A DNA stretch of 39,499 nt from positions 1 to 39,499 of the forward strand of contig WBXJ01000002.1 in NCBI GenBank assembly GCA_008933045.1. Direction: 5' to 3'. Shown one piece after another: positions 8,657-17,591 of the stretch. The stretch's first letter is position 1, and the number at the start of each line of letters is the position of its first letter. The position numbers were made by a program, and so were the translations under genes. The DNA comes from Verrucomicrobiota bacterium. Its GTDB lineage: Bacteria; Verrucomicrobiota; Verrucomicrobiia; Limisphaerales; SXQI01. Under the pieces are notes generated by a model. It searched no databases, was not told the DNA's origin, and worked only from the letters and a program-made list of their open reading frames with translations.

Positions 8657-9522
8657 GCAGTTCCGTAGGGTGCCGAACGCATCCCGAGAAACTGACGAAT
8701 CCAGATACTTCCGACCAATCGCAATTTTTGCGCTTTGCTCAGCTTTGCGGCGGGGTAATCAAAAACGTTGAACTCCTGCGTCTCGATTTTCATCAGCACT
8801 TTCCAATAAACCGATCCCATCAGTTCTGCGGTGCTCATCGCCGTGCGATCTTCCTCCGGTAGCAAAAGTCGAGCCTGCGCATAAAACTCGTAGGCACGAT
8901 CTGCCATCCATCGCGCACAGTCGCGGTATTGAGGCGTGTATCTTTCGTTCAGAATATCCTCCGTGCTGACTCCGAAGGCTCTCAACTGTTCCAACGGAAT
9001 GTAAATGCGGCCCATTTCGGCATCCTTCCGGACGTCCCGTAAGATGTTTGTCAGTTGTAAGGCTTTACCTAAGCAAATCGCATACTCACGGCTTTTGTGG
9101 TTTTGATATCCAAAGATTTCGATACTTAACAATCCGACAACCGAGGCTACACGGTAACAGTAGGTTTCGAGTTGAGAAAAAGTTTCATACCGGTTCGTGT
9201 CTAAATCCATCTCAACACCACGAATCAACTCGTCAAATAATTCATATTTTAAATTGTAGGTTCGGATAATGACCGCCAGCTCCTTTGTAACCGCAAACTG
9301 AGGCGCAGCCTCCTGATAAGCAGCCTGAATATCATGACGCCAGTCCGTGAGTTGTCGACGACGTTGTTCGACAGGAACAGATTCATCATCAGCCACATCG
9401 TCCACCTCTCGACAGAACGCATAAAGCGCACACATCCCCGCACGTTTCGCTTTAGGGAGCAGCACAAACGCTAAGGCCAAATTTGAGGCACTCTTGCGAG
9501 TGATCGTCTCACTGATTTGCAT
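8653..9522 (-). CDS. Squalene/phytoene synthase family protein (HpnD-like)
   Basis: Head-to-head prenyl transferase that condenses two farnesyl or geranylgeranyl diphosphates (to presqualene diphosphate or squalene, or to phytoene). Both Mg-diphosphate aspartate motifs are present: CREVDDVADD (Asp41-Asp45) and NILRDVRKDAEMGRIYIP (Asp163, Asp167). The surrounding LLPKAKRAGMCALYAFCR and LGKALQLTNILRDV are closest, by my recollection, to HpnD presqualene diphosphate synthases of hopanoid pathways, but CrtB is a possible alternative. At 289 residues it has the family length. It lies 22 bases after the small membrane protein gene, last in the minus-strand run from yicC. No squalene-hopene cyclase, HpnC or HpnE is in the window. 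Confidence 0.88.
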   Translation of the reverse strand: MQISETITRKSASNLALAFVLLPKAKRAGMCALYAFCREVDDVADDESVPVEQRRRQLTDWRHDIQAAYQEAAPQFAVTKELAVIIRTYNLKYELFDELIRGVEMDLDTNRYETFSQLETYCYRVASVVGLLSIEIFGYQNHKSREYAICLGKALQLTNILRDVRKDAEMGRIYIPLEQLRAFGVSTEDILNERYTPQYRDCARWMADRAYEFYAQARLLLPEEDRTAMSTAELMGSVYWKVLMKIETQEFNVFDYPAAKLSKAQKLRLVGSIWIRQFLGMRSAPYGTA

Positions 9523-9544
9523 CTTGCCCGAACGAGAGAACCGG

Positions 9545-9907
9545 TTAACTCAATTCCTGTGAATCACCAACACGCGCTGGAGGTAATCCGCCTGTATCCG
9601 CTAAGGTGGGGTTGCGGCTCCGATGAGATCGGCGCGGTTCCCGCCTTTTCTTGCGGCGACGTCCTGATTCCGCCTGCTCTTCGGCTGTCAGCTTTTTTGA
9701 TGAGGGATAAACTCGATCGGGTTCACGTCGCGGCTTTCGAATAAACACGGCCCACGCGACGAGAATGATCACAATAAACAACACCCCGCCACCAATCAGC
9801 ACGGTATCTTTAAATAGCAACCCAGGGACGAGGTTTGTGCCTTTGCTCACCGCGCCCGGTAACTCGATTTCTGCCAAAATTGGGATCAGGTTCATTGCGT
9901 CGCTCAT
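9545..9907 (-). CDS. Small single-span membrane protein of unknown function
   Basis: A 120-residue protein that I do not recognise. It has a short N-terminal segment, one strong transmembrane helix at residues about 35-56 (TVLIGGGVLFIVIILVAWAV), and a very basic cytoplasmic-type tail with repeated RRKKRREPRRSHRSR residues. The ATG overlaps the stop of the response regulator gene (ATGA at 9904-9907), so it belongs to the two-component operon and is probably translationally coupled to it. It could be an accessory or target of the signalling pair, but that rests on position only. The overlap and the ordered topology make it a credible gene. Confidence 0.7.
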   Translation of the reverse strand: MSDAMNLIPILAEIELPGAVSKGTNLVPGLLFKDTVLIGGGVLFIVIILVAWAVFIRKPRREPDRVYPSSKKLTAEEQAESGRRRKKRREPRRSHRSRNPTLADTGGLPPARVGDSQELS

Positions 9908-11328
9908 AAACTGGCTTCTTTTGTAGTAAAATTTGGGTCCTCGTCTGAACCAAGGCTGATATTCAGACGCTGCATTCTGTAGCGAAGCGCGTGCCGACTA
10001 ATCTGAAGTTGATCGGCCGTGCGGGTGAGGCTGAAGTGGTTTTGTTCGAGGATGTTCGCGATCAGGTCGTGCTCATAGTTAGAGATGATTTCGTTTAACG
10101 AACCGGTGACGACCTGCGTTCCTGCGGGTTCAGATTTTCTGAGCCGAGTCTCAAGGTGAAAATCGGGCAGATTTGACGACTGAACTTCTTTGGTGTTCTC
10201 CAAAATGACCGCACGTTCGATGACGTTTCTCAGCTCCCGTACATTTCCGGGCCAGTGATGGGACATCAACTCTTGCTGCGCTCCTTTCGAAAACCCTTCG
10301 ATATTTCGGTTCATCGACAATCTGAAGTGCTTCAAAAAATGCTCCGCCAACAGCAGCACGTCGGTGCCGCGTTCGCGCAATGCCGGTGGACGGAACTGGA
10401 CGACGTTCAGTCGATGAAAGAGGTCCTCTCGGAACTGGTTCATCTGGATAGCCGCAACAATGTCGCGATTGGTCGCCGCAATCAGACGAACATCGACTCT
10501 CAGCTCCTGGTTTCCTCCAACACGAGTAAAGGTTCCATCTTCCAAAAATCGTAAAAGTTTCGCTTGTAAGGGGCGGCTCATGTCACCTATTTCATCGAGA
10601 AAAATAGTTCCCCCATCCGCCTCCTCGACACGCCCGTTTTTCTGCCGAAGTGCCCCCGTGAAGGCTCCCTTCTCATGGCCGAACAGTTCGCTTTCTAGAA
10701 GAAGCTCCGGGATCGCGGCGCAATTGATGCGAACATAGTTCGCCGATGCCCGTTTACTGAGAGTATGGAGCGCACCTGCAATCAGCTCCTTACCAGTCCC
10801 ACTTTCGCCGAGGATTAGAACCGTCGCATTCGTAGGTGCTACTGTTTGGATCAGTTGCCGTAACTCAAGAATCTTGGGTGCAACTCCGATCAATTGTTCC
10901 AGACGGTAAGCTTCTCCCGCACGGGCTTTAAGGGAAGCGTTCTCAGATAACAACCGATGGCGTTCTGCACATCGCGCAACGGCGTGCAAAAGTTCCTCCG
11001 GCGCGAATGGTTTTGCCAAATAATCAATTGCTCCTGCTTTGATCGCCTCCACAGCCAGCTTGGGAGTCGCATAGGCCGTGATCATGAGGATCGGGATGTG
11101 AGGAAATCTCTGCCGCGCAAGCCCAAGAAACTCATAACCGCTCATGCCGCCGAGACGTGCATCCGTAATCACCATGAAGAACTCCTGCTCAACGATCATC
11201 TTCAACGCCTGTTCTGCAGAATCAGCCGCGCGATATTGGTAGCCTTCTCCGTTCATGATGGCTTCTAACGAAAGACGCATGTTCTTTTCGTCATCCACGA
11301 CCAAGAGCGGTGGCAGGGTTGGTTTCAT
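9904..11328 (-). CDS. Sigma-54-dependent response regulator (NtrC family)
   Basis: Cytosolic transcription activator with three domains over 474 residues. The receiver domain (about 7-120) has phospho-acceptor Asp56 (FMVITDARLGG), the acidic pair VVDDE near the start, and the late Lys in YLAKPF. The AAA+ sigma-54 interaction domain (about 145-375) has Walker A GESGTGKE at 174-181, the sigma-54 contact loop GAFTGA at 221-226 and Walker B TIFLDEIGDM. The C-terminal Fis-type helix-turn-helix reads TADQLQISRHALRYRMQRL. It therefore activates RpoN promoters when phosphorylated, most likely by the kinase encoded immediately upstream, with which it shares a four-base ATGA overlap. Its targets are unknown; no convincing -24/-12 promoter upstream of a gene start was recognised in this window. 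Confidence 0.95.
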   Translation of the reverse strand: MKPTLPPLLVVDDEKNMRLSLEAIMNGEGYQYRAADSAEQALKMIVEQEFFMVITDARLGGMSGYEFLGLARQRFPHIPILMITAYATPKLAVEAIKAGAIDYLAKPFAPEELLHAVARCAERHRLLSENASLKARAGEAYRLEQLIGVAPKILELRQLIQTVAPTNATVLILGESGTGKELIAGALHTLSKRASANYVRINCAAIPELLLESELFGHEKGAFTGALRQKNGRVEEADGGTIFLDEIGDMSRPLQAKLLRFLEDGTFTRVGGNQELRVDVRLIAATNRDIVAAIQMNQFREDLFHRLNVVQFRPPALRERGTDVLLLAEHFLKHFRLSMNRNIEGFSKGAQQELMSHHWPGNVRELRNVIERAVILENTKEVQSSNLPDFHLETRLRKSEPAGTQVVTGSLNEIISNYEHDLIANILEQNHFSLTRTADQLQISRHALRYRMQRLNISLGSDEDPNFTTKEASL

Positions 11329-12770
11329 TTTCTGAATTTAATTACTGTTTTTGAAGGTAACTTCACAGTAAAAAGTGTGCCTTCGCCTTCTGTGGATCGC
11401 ACTTCAACTTTGCCGTTATACATCTCGGTGTTGTGCTTCACAATTGACAGGCCAAGACCTGAACCTTTTTCCTTTGTAGTAAAGTAGGCTTCAAAGATCC
11501 TTGTTACTTTGTCAGGAGGAATCCCCGGTCCATTATCCTGAACATCAATTCGAAGTGAGTAATGATCATCAACCTTGATGCTGATCCATATCTTGCCGGC
11601 TCCGTTCAACGCTTCCCGGGCGTTTTGTAGGATATTGACCAGAATTTCGGAAAAATGCACCCGTTGCGCGAGTAATGCCGGCAGATCATTCGCATAATCC
11701 CGAAACAGTTCTGTCTCGTATCGTGCACCGTCCGGGAAAACTTGACCAATTGCAGTCTCCATTTCCTGAACCACATCCAATTTTTCCACTCGACCTTCGT
11801 TCAGCCGTGCATAACCCATGAGTTCGGTCAAAATCCGATCCGACCGATCAACTTCTTCTCGGATAATTTGGATTTGTTGAGTAATTGTTTTTCCTTCCTT
11901 CACGGTACGTTGCAAGGTGAAGGCTGCATTGTTGATAATTCCTAGCGGATTTTTGAGTTGGTGCGCGATTTCGGCGGCTAATCGACCCGTGGCGTGGAGT
12001 TGCTCTTGTCGCAATGCAGATTCCCGCGCTTCCTCCTCGATTCGTCGTTGGCGTTCCTTTAGAAGTTGCAGGCCGTAACAGCACGCAGCCACGAGAAGCA
12101 GTAAAAAAGTTCTGAGCAAAAACGGTTCCGCATTAATTTCTTGGGGTCCTTGTTCAAGAGCGGTGCGCACTGTTTTGTCTAATAAACCCACCTCGACCCG
12201 TCTCATGACAATTTCCATGGTACCCCCAAGAACAAAGCATGCACTTGTCAGCAGATTGAGTGAAATTTGAGGTAAAGTTTCTGGATGACTGATGGAGTTG
12301 CGAAGTATTAACCCGAGAAAAACCCAGAACAAAATACTTCCAGATCCTCCAGTCACCACCGTCAGGGCCGCTAAAAAAAGCGCGTCTAAAAGACTGCTGC
12401 AATACGCCGTATTTCGCACCCACATTAAGGGCAGATGCTTCATCCTGATCAGCAGAAAAGCCACTGCGGCGTTCAGGAGAACGTAAAAAATAAACAAGGA
12501 TCGAACCGTGGAAAACACAAAATCCTGGGGCAGGATTTGGTTATAAGCTGGTTTGAGTCGAGTAACATTGTCGAACCAGTTGGAGAAGTAGAAATAATAA
12601 AACAGAACCTGAATCACCACGCATTTGACGGGCAAGGCAACATTCCGCTCCACATAACGCAACACCGCTTCATGCTGTTTAGGATCGGGGTGGGGTAGGG
12701 TGAGGGCTTTTAGCTTGGCCCAGGAGGTTTGATTGATGGAAGCTCTGGGCAAAATAAAGTTGTTCCTCAA
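11325..12770 (-). CDS. Membrane sensor histidine kinase partner of the NtrC-type regulator
   Basis: The N-terminal half has about six hydrophobic segments and no large periplasmic domain, suggesting membrane-embedded sensing. The cytoplasmic part begins with a charged linker (KERQRRIEEEAR), followed by the H-box EIAHQLKNPLGIINNA, with phospho-accepting His about residue 270 from the TTG start. The ATPase domain shows the N box VNILQNAREAL, G1 DNGPGIPPD, F box FEAYFTTK and G2 GSGLGLSIVKH, as in NtrB-type kinases. The start is uncertain. TTG 12770 overlaps the coaC stop as TTGA and is preferred; ATG 12818 would overlap coaC by 52 bases. The kinase and regulator genes overlap by four bases. The signal is unknown. 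Confidence 0.92.
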   Translation of the reverse strand: MRNNFILPRASINQTSWAKLKALTLPHPDPKQHEAVLRYVERNVALPVKCVVIQVLFYYFYFSNWFDNVTRLKPAYNQILPQDFVFSTVRSLFIFYVLLNAAVAFLLIRMKHLPLMWVRNTAYCSSLLDALFLAALTVVTGGSGSILFWVFLGLILRNSISHPETLPQISLNLLTSACFVLGGTMEIVMRRVEVGLLDKTVRTALEQGPQEINAEPFLLRTFLLLLVAACCYGLQLLKERQRRIEEEARESALRQEQLHATGRLAAEIAHQLKNPLGIINNAAFTLQRTVKEGKTITQQIQIIREEVDRSDRILTELMGYARLNEGRVEKLDVVQEMETAIGQVFPDGARYETELFRDYANDLPALLAQRVHFSEILVNILQNAREALNGAGKIWISIKVDDHYSLRIDVQDNGPGIPPDKVTRIFEAYFTTKEKGSGLGLSIVKHNTEMYNGKVEVRSTEGEGTLFTVKLPSKTVIKFRK

Positions 12771-13330
12771 CTTGTTAAAAGTGCGATGCAACGCCCCGTG
12801 ATCTCTTCCACAGGCCATAAGCGGCCCAACCCTTCATATCCGCACGATAACAGACCTTCCTCGGGCCCAATGAATTCCGCACCACGGTTTTTGAGATTCA
12901 ACACATGCCCTTGCGTAGCGGGGTGCAACCACATCTTTCCGTTCATGGCCGGAGCCAATAACACTTTGGCTTCTGGGTTCAGAGCCAACGCGATACACGA
13001 AAGGGCATCATCGGCTAGACCCAAGGAAATCTTTGCCAATAAATTCGCAGTCACTGGAGCAACTAGGAACAATGATGCCTCGTCCGCGAGACGGATGTGG
13101 GCCGGTTTCCAACCTTCCTCCTCATCATACAGATCGGTCACAACCGGTTGACGAGTCACCGTCTTAAAAGTTAACGGCGAGACAAATTTTTGAGCATCTG
13201 ATGTGAGCACCACTTGCACACGAAATCCTGCCTTGGTAAGTTGGCTGGCTAGATCCACCGCTTTGTAAGCAGCGATGGAACCGGAGACTCCCAATACGAT
13301 CAGACGTGGCTCGTTCATGTCATTAGGCAC
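12767..13330 (-). CDS. coaC: Phosphopantothenoylcysteine decarboxylase, stand-alone flavoprotein (CoaC domain only)
   Basis: HFCD-family flavoprotein that decarboxylates 4'-phosphopantothenoylcysteine to 4'-phosphopantetheine in CoA synthesis. Seen in the 187 residues: the FMN-binding start LGVSGSIAAYKAVDLASQL, catalytic His78 (PAHIRLADEA), PAMN at 127-130 (LLAPAMNGKMW), and the substrate-recognition flap with Cys163 (GLLSCGYEGLGR). The protein ends soon after this flap, so the CoaB synthetase half normally fused in bacterial Dfp is absent here and must be encoded elsewhere. ATG 13318 is an alternative start. It lies 21 bases after gmk; a yicC-gmk-dfp order is common in bacteria and supports the assignment. 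Confidence 0.92.
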   Translation of the reverse strand: MPNDMNEPRLIVLGVSGSIAAYKAVDLASQLTKAGFRVQVVLTSDAQKFVSPLTFKTVTRQPVVTDLYDEEEGWKPAHIRLADEASLFLVAPVTANLLAKISLGLADDALSCIALALNPEAKVLLAPAMNGKMWLHPATQGHVLNLKNRGAEFIGPEEGLLSCGYEGLGRLWPVEEITGRCIALLTS

Positions 13331-13351
13331 AAATTAACTTCTGGATTCAGA

Positions 13352-13978
13352 TTAATTGTAAGAGGGCAACTCAGTCCGATGCTGACGCAGTTTCTCTGCC
13401 AAAATGATAGAGGTCATACGACTCAAATCCTCCGCGATCGTGCCGCTGAGCAGAATGTAGTCGAAGTGTTTAGATTGAGTGATCTCTTGGCGAGCGACAC
13501 TCAATCGTTTTTGGATGATAGCTGGGCTATCTTGATTTCGCCTAGTCAATCGTTCTTCCAACACAGAGATTGACTGAGGTGCCAAGAAAACGGCTAGCAA
13601 GGAGGATCCTAATTCTTCATCCTCAGCAGCCTGCTGTTTGATTGTTGCGACTCCCTGCACATCCACACTCAGGAGCACGTCGTTTCCTCGCCGCAACTTC
13701 CCCAACACCTCAGATTTCAAAGTGCCGTAGCTATTGCCATATACGGTCGCGTGTTCCAAAAAATGCCCGGCCTGAACCCTCTTGAGAAACGTAGAGGCAT
13801 CCAGGAAAAAATAATCAATCCCGTCCTTTTCTCCGTTACGAGGCTCCCGAGTCGTGCAGGTGATCGCTCGCACAATATTGGGATCATGCTCCAACAATTG
13901 CCCACAGAGCGTTGTCTTACCGCCACCGGAAGGTGCGGAAATGACAATCAATAAACCTGAACTCGGGGAAGGATGCAT
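13352..13978 (-). CDS. gmk: Guanylate kinase
   Basis: Converts GMP (and dGMP) to GDP with ATP; essential in nucleotide salvage and synthesis. The 208-residue protein has the P-loop SAPSGGGKTTL near the N-terminus (GPSGAGKST in most homologues), the GMP-binding sequence TTREPRNGEKDGIDYFFL, the YGNSYGTLKSEV segment and LLSVDVQGVATIKQ. The lid region LTRRNQDSPAIIQKRL follows. Length is normal. It starts about 8 bases after the yicC stop, consistent with the conserved yicC-gmk pair. Confidence 0.96.
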   Translation of the reverse strand: MHPSPSSGLLIVISAPSGGGKTTLCGQLLEHDPNIVRAITCTTREPRNGEKDGIDYFFLDASTFLKRVQAGHFLEHATVYGNSYGTLKSEVLGKLRRGNDVLLSVDVQGVATIKQQAAEDEELGSSLLAVFLAPQSISVLEERLTRRNQDSPAIIQKRLSVARQEITQSKHFDYILLSGTIAEDLSRMTSIILAEKLRQHRTELPSYN

Positions 13979-13986
13979 ACTTTGGG

Positions 13987-14868
13987 TTATTCGAGGTTTT
14001 GCACTTGTTCACGAAATTTCTCCAACTCGGCTTTCAGACCAACGACCTCTTTTGCGATTGAACTTTCCGAGGCCTTGGAGCCGATCGTGTTAATCTCTCG
14101 ATTGATCTCTTGCGCCAGAAAATCCAACGTCCGTCCCACGGGTTCCTCACTCCGTGCACATTCATCAAACTGCTTGAAGTGACTATCAAGTCGAGTCAAC
14201 TCCTCAGAAATGTCTGATCGATCAGCAAAGTAGACGACTTCCTTCAGTAGTCGTTCATCCGTTGCGGAAGGCAGGTTGAGGCCAGCCTCAAAAATTCGTT
14301 TGCGCAACGCCTCACGGTATTTGATTACCATCTCAGGTGCCGCTTTACGAACTCTCGTCACAGCCTTACGCATCGTCGAGACCCGTTGCTTCAGATCCTT
14401 TGCTAAATGCTGACCTTCCTTGGTGCGCATTTTGATCAGACCTTCTAAAGCCTGACGCAAGGAATCATTGATTGCTGGCCACGCTCGCTCGGCCATCTCC
14501 GAGGCATCCTGCACCTGCAACACACCAGGAATCCGTACTAACGTATCCAACGACAATTCCCCAGAAATCTTGAGTTCGTGGGCTAGCTCCTTCAATCCTT
14601 TGGCATAAGTTTTTGCCAAGCGAAAGTTGATATGGGATTTGGCCGAAGCACCCGAGTCCTCGGTATGAACCAGAATCTTCACGGTGATCCGACCGCGGGC
14701 CGTGCATCGAGAAACCTCACTACGAGCTTGGGTCTCGAGTGACTCGAGTTCACGCGGTAAATAAACCGCAATCTCACTTTGCTTGCGGTTCACAGAACTG
14801 ATTTCGCAGGACGCCTTGAACGCACCCTGAGTGGCTTGACCTCGGCCATAGCCCGTCATTGACTTCAT
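13987..14868 (-). CDS. yicC: YicC family endoribonuclease
   Basis: A 293-residue protein with the diagnostic start MKSMTGYGRGQ and the YicC N-terminal domain (CEISSVNRKQSEIAVYLPRE). The C-terminal DUF1732 domain reads EELTRLDSHFKQFDE and QEINREINTIGSKASE, ending in a coiled, charged tail. E. coli YicC has been described as an RNase acting on small RNA; the role in this phylum is not established. It is first in the minus-strand run with gmk and coaC, so the promoter of the run is expected in the 76-base gap 14869-14944, where I could not point to a clear consensus. Confidence 0.94.
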   Translation of the reverse strand: MKSMTGYGRGQATQGAFKASCEISSVNRKQSEIAVYLPRELESLETQARSEVSRCTARGRITVKILVHTEDSGASAKSHINFRLAKTYAKGLKELAHELKISGELSLDTLVRIPGVLQVQDASEMAERAWPAINDSLRQALEGLIKMRTKEGQHLAKDLKQRVSTMRKAVTRVRKAAPEMVIKYREALRKRIFEAGLNLPSATDERLLKEVVYFADRSDISEELTRLDSHFKQFDECARSEEPVGRTLDFLAQEINREINTIGSKASESSIAKEVVGLKAELEKFREQVQNLE

Positions 14869-14944
14869 ACTTTTAAACTATGAGGAAAGCCGCGCCGCGC
14901 CGCAATCCCAACCGTTCCCGAACATTGTCACACAAATCGTAGAA

Positions 14945-16231
14945 CTATCTAGAATCCTCGAGATCCGGCAGAAAGAACGCCGCAAAAATGGCTGGAACGA
15001 ATAAGAAACCCGTGGCTAATAAGGCGAGTCTGAAATCACCCACTTGTGAAACGAGCCCAAAAATAATCGTGCCTAAAGCGGCAAAAATACGGCCGATATT
15101 GTAGCAAAATCCTGCGCCGGTCGTTCGGAGCAGGGTAGGGAATAGCGGCGGAAGGTACATCGTGAATAGGCCGAATACCCCCGAGAAAAAACCGACCGAT
15201 GGAACCCATCGCGTGAGTGAATCGTAGGTTCTTGGAATCCCATAGGTCACGAGGATCGCTGTCAGAAAACCAACGAACATGAAGATAATGGCTCCCCGAT
15301 ACCCGATGCGTTTGGCCAACCATCCGGCAAAAAAATTACCGGCAATTGAAGTCGCGATGATCAGAAAGAAAACACTGCTAACCAATTTTTCACGATCCAC
15401 AGAAAGCCATTGCGCTACATCAGGCAAGTTTCTGATGTGCTGCGAGTTCCAAAACATAATAGCCCACCAAGCGGTCAAGGAGGATGCACAGACCGCGATC
15501 GTCAGAAGTGTTGTTCGTCGGACAGAACCCCGAAATAAATCGCCGATCCCAGGGACAATGCCACCAGCAGCAGCCTTTGCCTTATGCCATTCCTCAGGCT
15601 CGCGCACGGCTTTGCGAATCCACAAAACGAGGAACGCAGGAAGTATTCCAACCAAGAAAACGTATCGGGGAGGTTTATCCGCCAACACAAAGGTTGTGGC
15701 GCACGCGAGCAAAACTCCTAAGTTTACCCCGGTTTGTAATACAGCTGCGATCCAAGGCCGCCATCGTTTCGGCCAAGTCTCTGACAACAATGACGAACCC
15801 ACAGCCCATTCACCACCAATTCCCAATGCCGCCAGAAACCGAAATATCATGAGTTGCCACCAAGTTTGGGCAAAAAATGATAACCCAGTAAAAATCGCGT
15901 AGGTTAAAATCGTCAAACTCAGAGCGCGACTACGTCCCATTAAATCGCCAATCCGACCGAAGAATGCACCTCCTAACGCCCAGCCCACAAGAAACGCGGC
16001 TTGGATATAAGAACTGTAACGTTTGACATGTGGATCACTGGTGCTACTGGCGAGAATCAACTCCATCACAAAAGGTGCCGCCACCAATGTGTAAAGGTGC
16101 ATATCAAGACCATCGAACAGCCAACCGAGCCAAGCAGCCAATCCTGAGCGCTTTTGCTGGGAGGTCAGATCCGACCATGTCTCGTTCTTGGTTCGTGATT
16201 TTTCGTTCAGATTCGTGTTTTCGCTCAGCAT
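14945..16231 (-). CDS. Major facilitator superfamily transporter (metabolite:proton symporter type)
   Basis: A 428-residue integral membrane protein with about twelve hydrophobic segments after a polar N-terminal tail of about 30 residues. The first helix contains LGWLFDGLDMHLYTLV, with the acidic pair common in aromatic acid, sialate and related H+ symporters. The loop GRIGDLMGRSRALSL is the MFS loop 2-3 signature, and FLAALGIGGEWAVGSSLLSE is helix 4-5. A second, weaker signature, WLAKRIGYRGAI, lies between helices 8 and 9. The substrate cannot be told from sequence, and the neighbouring genes do not suggest one. It sits 187 bases downstream of the signal peptidase genes on the same strand; an AT-rich stretch at about 16360-16395 may carry its own promoter. 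Confidence 0.87.
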   Translation of the reverse strand: MLSENTNLNEKSRTKNETWSDLTSQQKRSGLAAWLGWLFDGLDMHLYTLVAAPFVMELILASSTSDPHVKRYSSYIQAAFLVGWALGGAFFGRIGDLMGRSRALSLTILTYAIFTGLSFFAQTWWQLMIFRFLAALGIGGEWAVGSSLLSETWPKRWRPWIAAVLQTGVNLGVLLACATTFVLADKPPRYVFLVGILPAFLVLWIRKAVREPEEWHKAKAAAGGIVPGIGDLFRGSVRRTTLLTIAVCASSLTAWWAIMFWNSQHIRNLPDVAQWLSVDREKLVSSVFFLIIATSIAGNFFAGWLAKRIGYRGAIIFMFVGFLTAILVTYGIPRTYDSLTRWVPSVGFFSGVFGLFTMYLPPLFPTLLRTTGAGFCYNIGRIFAALGTIIFGLVSQVGDFRLALLATGFLFVPAIFAAFFLPDLEDSR

Positions 16232-16418
16232 AGGTTGTCACACATGCGAACGGCGACGGTGTAAAAGTCACAAACATCCGCTGGTATCGGTGGGACTCTA
16301 GGTAGGAACAAACAAAAGTGCAAATCACGAAAGAGGGTTCCAAAAGCGAAGATCTGTAATAGATATAACAAATATTGTGCGAATAAAAAAGCAAAGGGTG
16401 GTGAACGACGAAAACTGA

Positions 16419-17591
16419 TCAACGGTAGCCCCAGCCAAAACGATCCGTCAGCGGCCAATACACAAACCAACATTTGCCGATCACATTCGCTTGCGGCACA
16501 TCGCCCCAACCTCTGGAGTCGTAGGAATTTAATGTGTTGTCGCCCATCGCCATGTAGCGATCAGTTCCGACGCGAAACTCTACGGTCTGGTTTTCAAATA
16601 ACGGAGCCAATCCAAACCGCTTGTATTGCGTGGCGACTTGATTATTGATGTGTCCAAGGTAGGGATTCTGGGTTCCCGGAGTGCTGAACGTATAAACTGA
16701 CTCAAAATGGCGTATGGAAGCATCCAAGCGACGACCATCGACCACCAAGTGACGATCATTCCCAATGCGGAGCTTTTCGCCCGGTAGTCCAACCAACCGT
16801 TTGATGTAAAGTTGGTCTTGCGGAAGGTCTGGAATGCCCCGCGTCTTGAAGACAAATATCTCGCCACGTTCCGGACGTCGAAAATTGTAGGTCAATCGAT
16901 CCACTAGCAAATGGTCACCACTGTTTAACTTGAGTTTCACAATGTCCTCGCCTTTGTGATAAAACTGGCCCGGGTGCAGCATTGCTCGTTTGTCTAAATC
17001 ATCAGGCACGAACCAAAGTCGCAATGACTGATTTGCAAAAGAAACGGTCTGAATTTTAATGAACGGAAACACCGTTCGAGGAGCAGAAACAGAGGTAATC
17101 TCACCATCCGTGGGAGCGACAAGATGGTAATAGCAAGAACCACTGACGATAAACTCCTTGATCCGTCCGAACCATGAAGGAACCTCCACGCCAGGCGGAT
17201 CACTTCGTAAATCTTGATGCGTGATTCCAAACAGAGTGGGCTGCATGGATCCTGTAGGAATCTTGGTCAGTTGGAGAAAGAATGTCGTGAACGCCAAGAT
17301 CACAGTGACGGCTAAGCCAATCTCACGAATCTGTTCCCGCATTTGTCCACCAGGAAACGGCTTGAGAACCGAGTTTGCAATCGCTTCGAGACGCTGCATT
17401 GCCGGTTCGATTTGCTTCAGCGGCAAGGTTGCAATCTCTCGATCGAAAGCCTCGACGGCACTTTGAAGCTCTAAGCAACGGGATGGATCTAATAGATCCT
17501 TTTGCTCGGAAATCAAACGCCGAACCTGACGACGCATCTCGCAAGCATGTCGAACGGTTCCTGAGGTTAACCATCGCCAGATCATAACCAT
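16419..17591 (-). CDS. lepB: Signal peptidase I, second of two tandem copies
   Basis: Membrane serine protease that removes signal peptides from exported proteins. The catalytic dyad is Ser115 (KIPTGSMQPTL) and Lys264 (LYIKRLVGLPGE), with the C-terminal GDNTLNSYDSRGWGDV box and a final FVYWPLTDRFGW. A helical N-terminal extension of about 90 residues precedes the single membrane span (LAVTVILAFTTFFLQL). The 390-residue length exceeds typical Gram-positive enzymes. The start ATG 17591 shares its A with the TAA stop of the upstream paralogue (TAATG), so translation is likely coupled; an upstream in-frame start at 17630 would overlap by 40 bases. It is clearly homologous to the preceding gene along its whole length. 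Confidence 0.93.
   Translation of the reverse strand: MVMIWRWLTSGTVRHACEMRRQVRRLISEQKDLLDPSRCLELQSAVEAFDREIATLPLKQIEPAMQRLEAIANSVLKPFPGGQMREQIREIGLAVTVILAFTTFFLQLTKIPTGSMQPTLFGITHQDLRSDPPGVEVPSWFGRIKEFIVSGSCYYHLVAPTDGEITSVSAPRTVFPFIKIQTVSFANQSLRLWFVPDDLDKRAMLHPGQFYHKGEDIVKLKLNSGDHLLVDRLTYNFRRPERGEIFVFKTRGIPDLPQDQLYIKRLVGLPGEKLRIGNDRHLVVDGRRLDASIRHFESVYTFSTPGTQNPYLGHINNQVATQYKRFGLAPLFENQTVEFRVGTDRYMAMGDNTLNSYDSRGWGDVPQANVIGKCWFVYWPLTDRFGWGYR

Noticed and set aside
14869..14944. GC-rich CGCGCCGCGCCGC stretch as a terminator or structured RNA
   Set aside because: No matching complementary arm or T-run was found nearby.
15279..15902. 207-codon forward open frame opposite the MFS gene
   Set aside because: Antisense to a protein with intact MFS signatures; composition is typical of a reverse-frame shadow.
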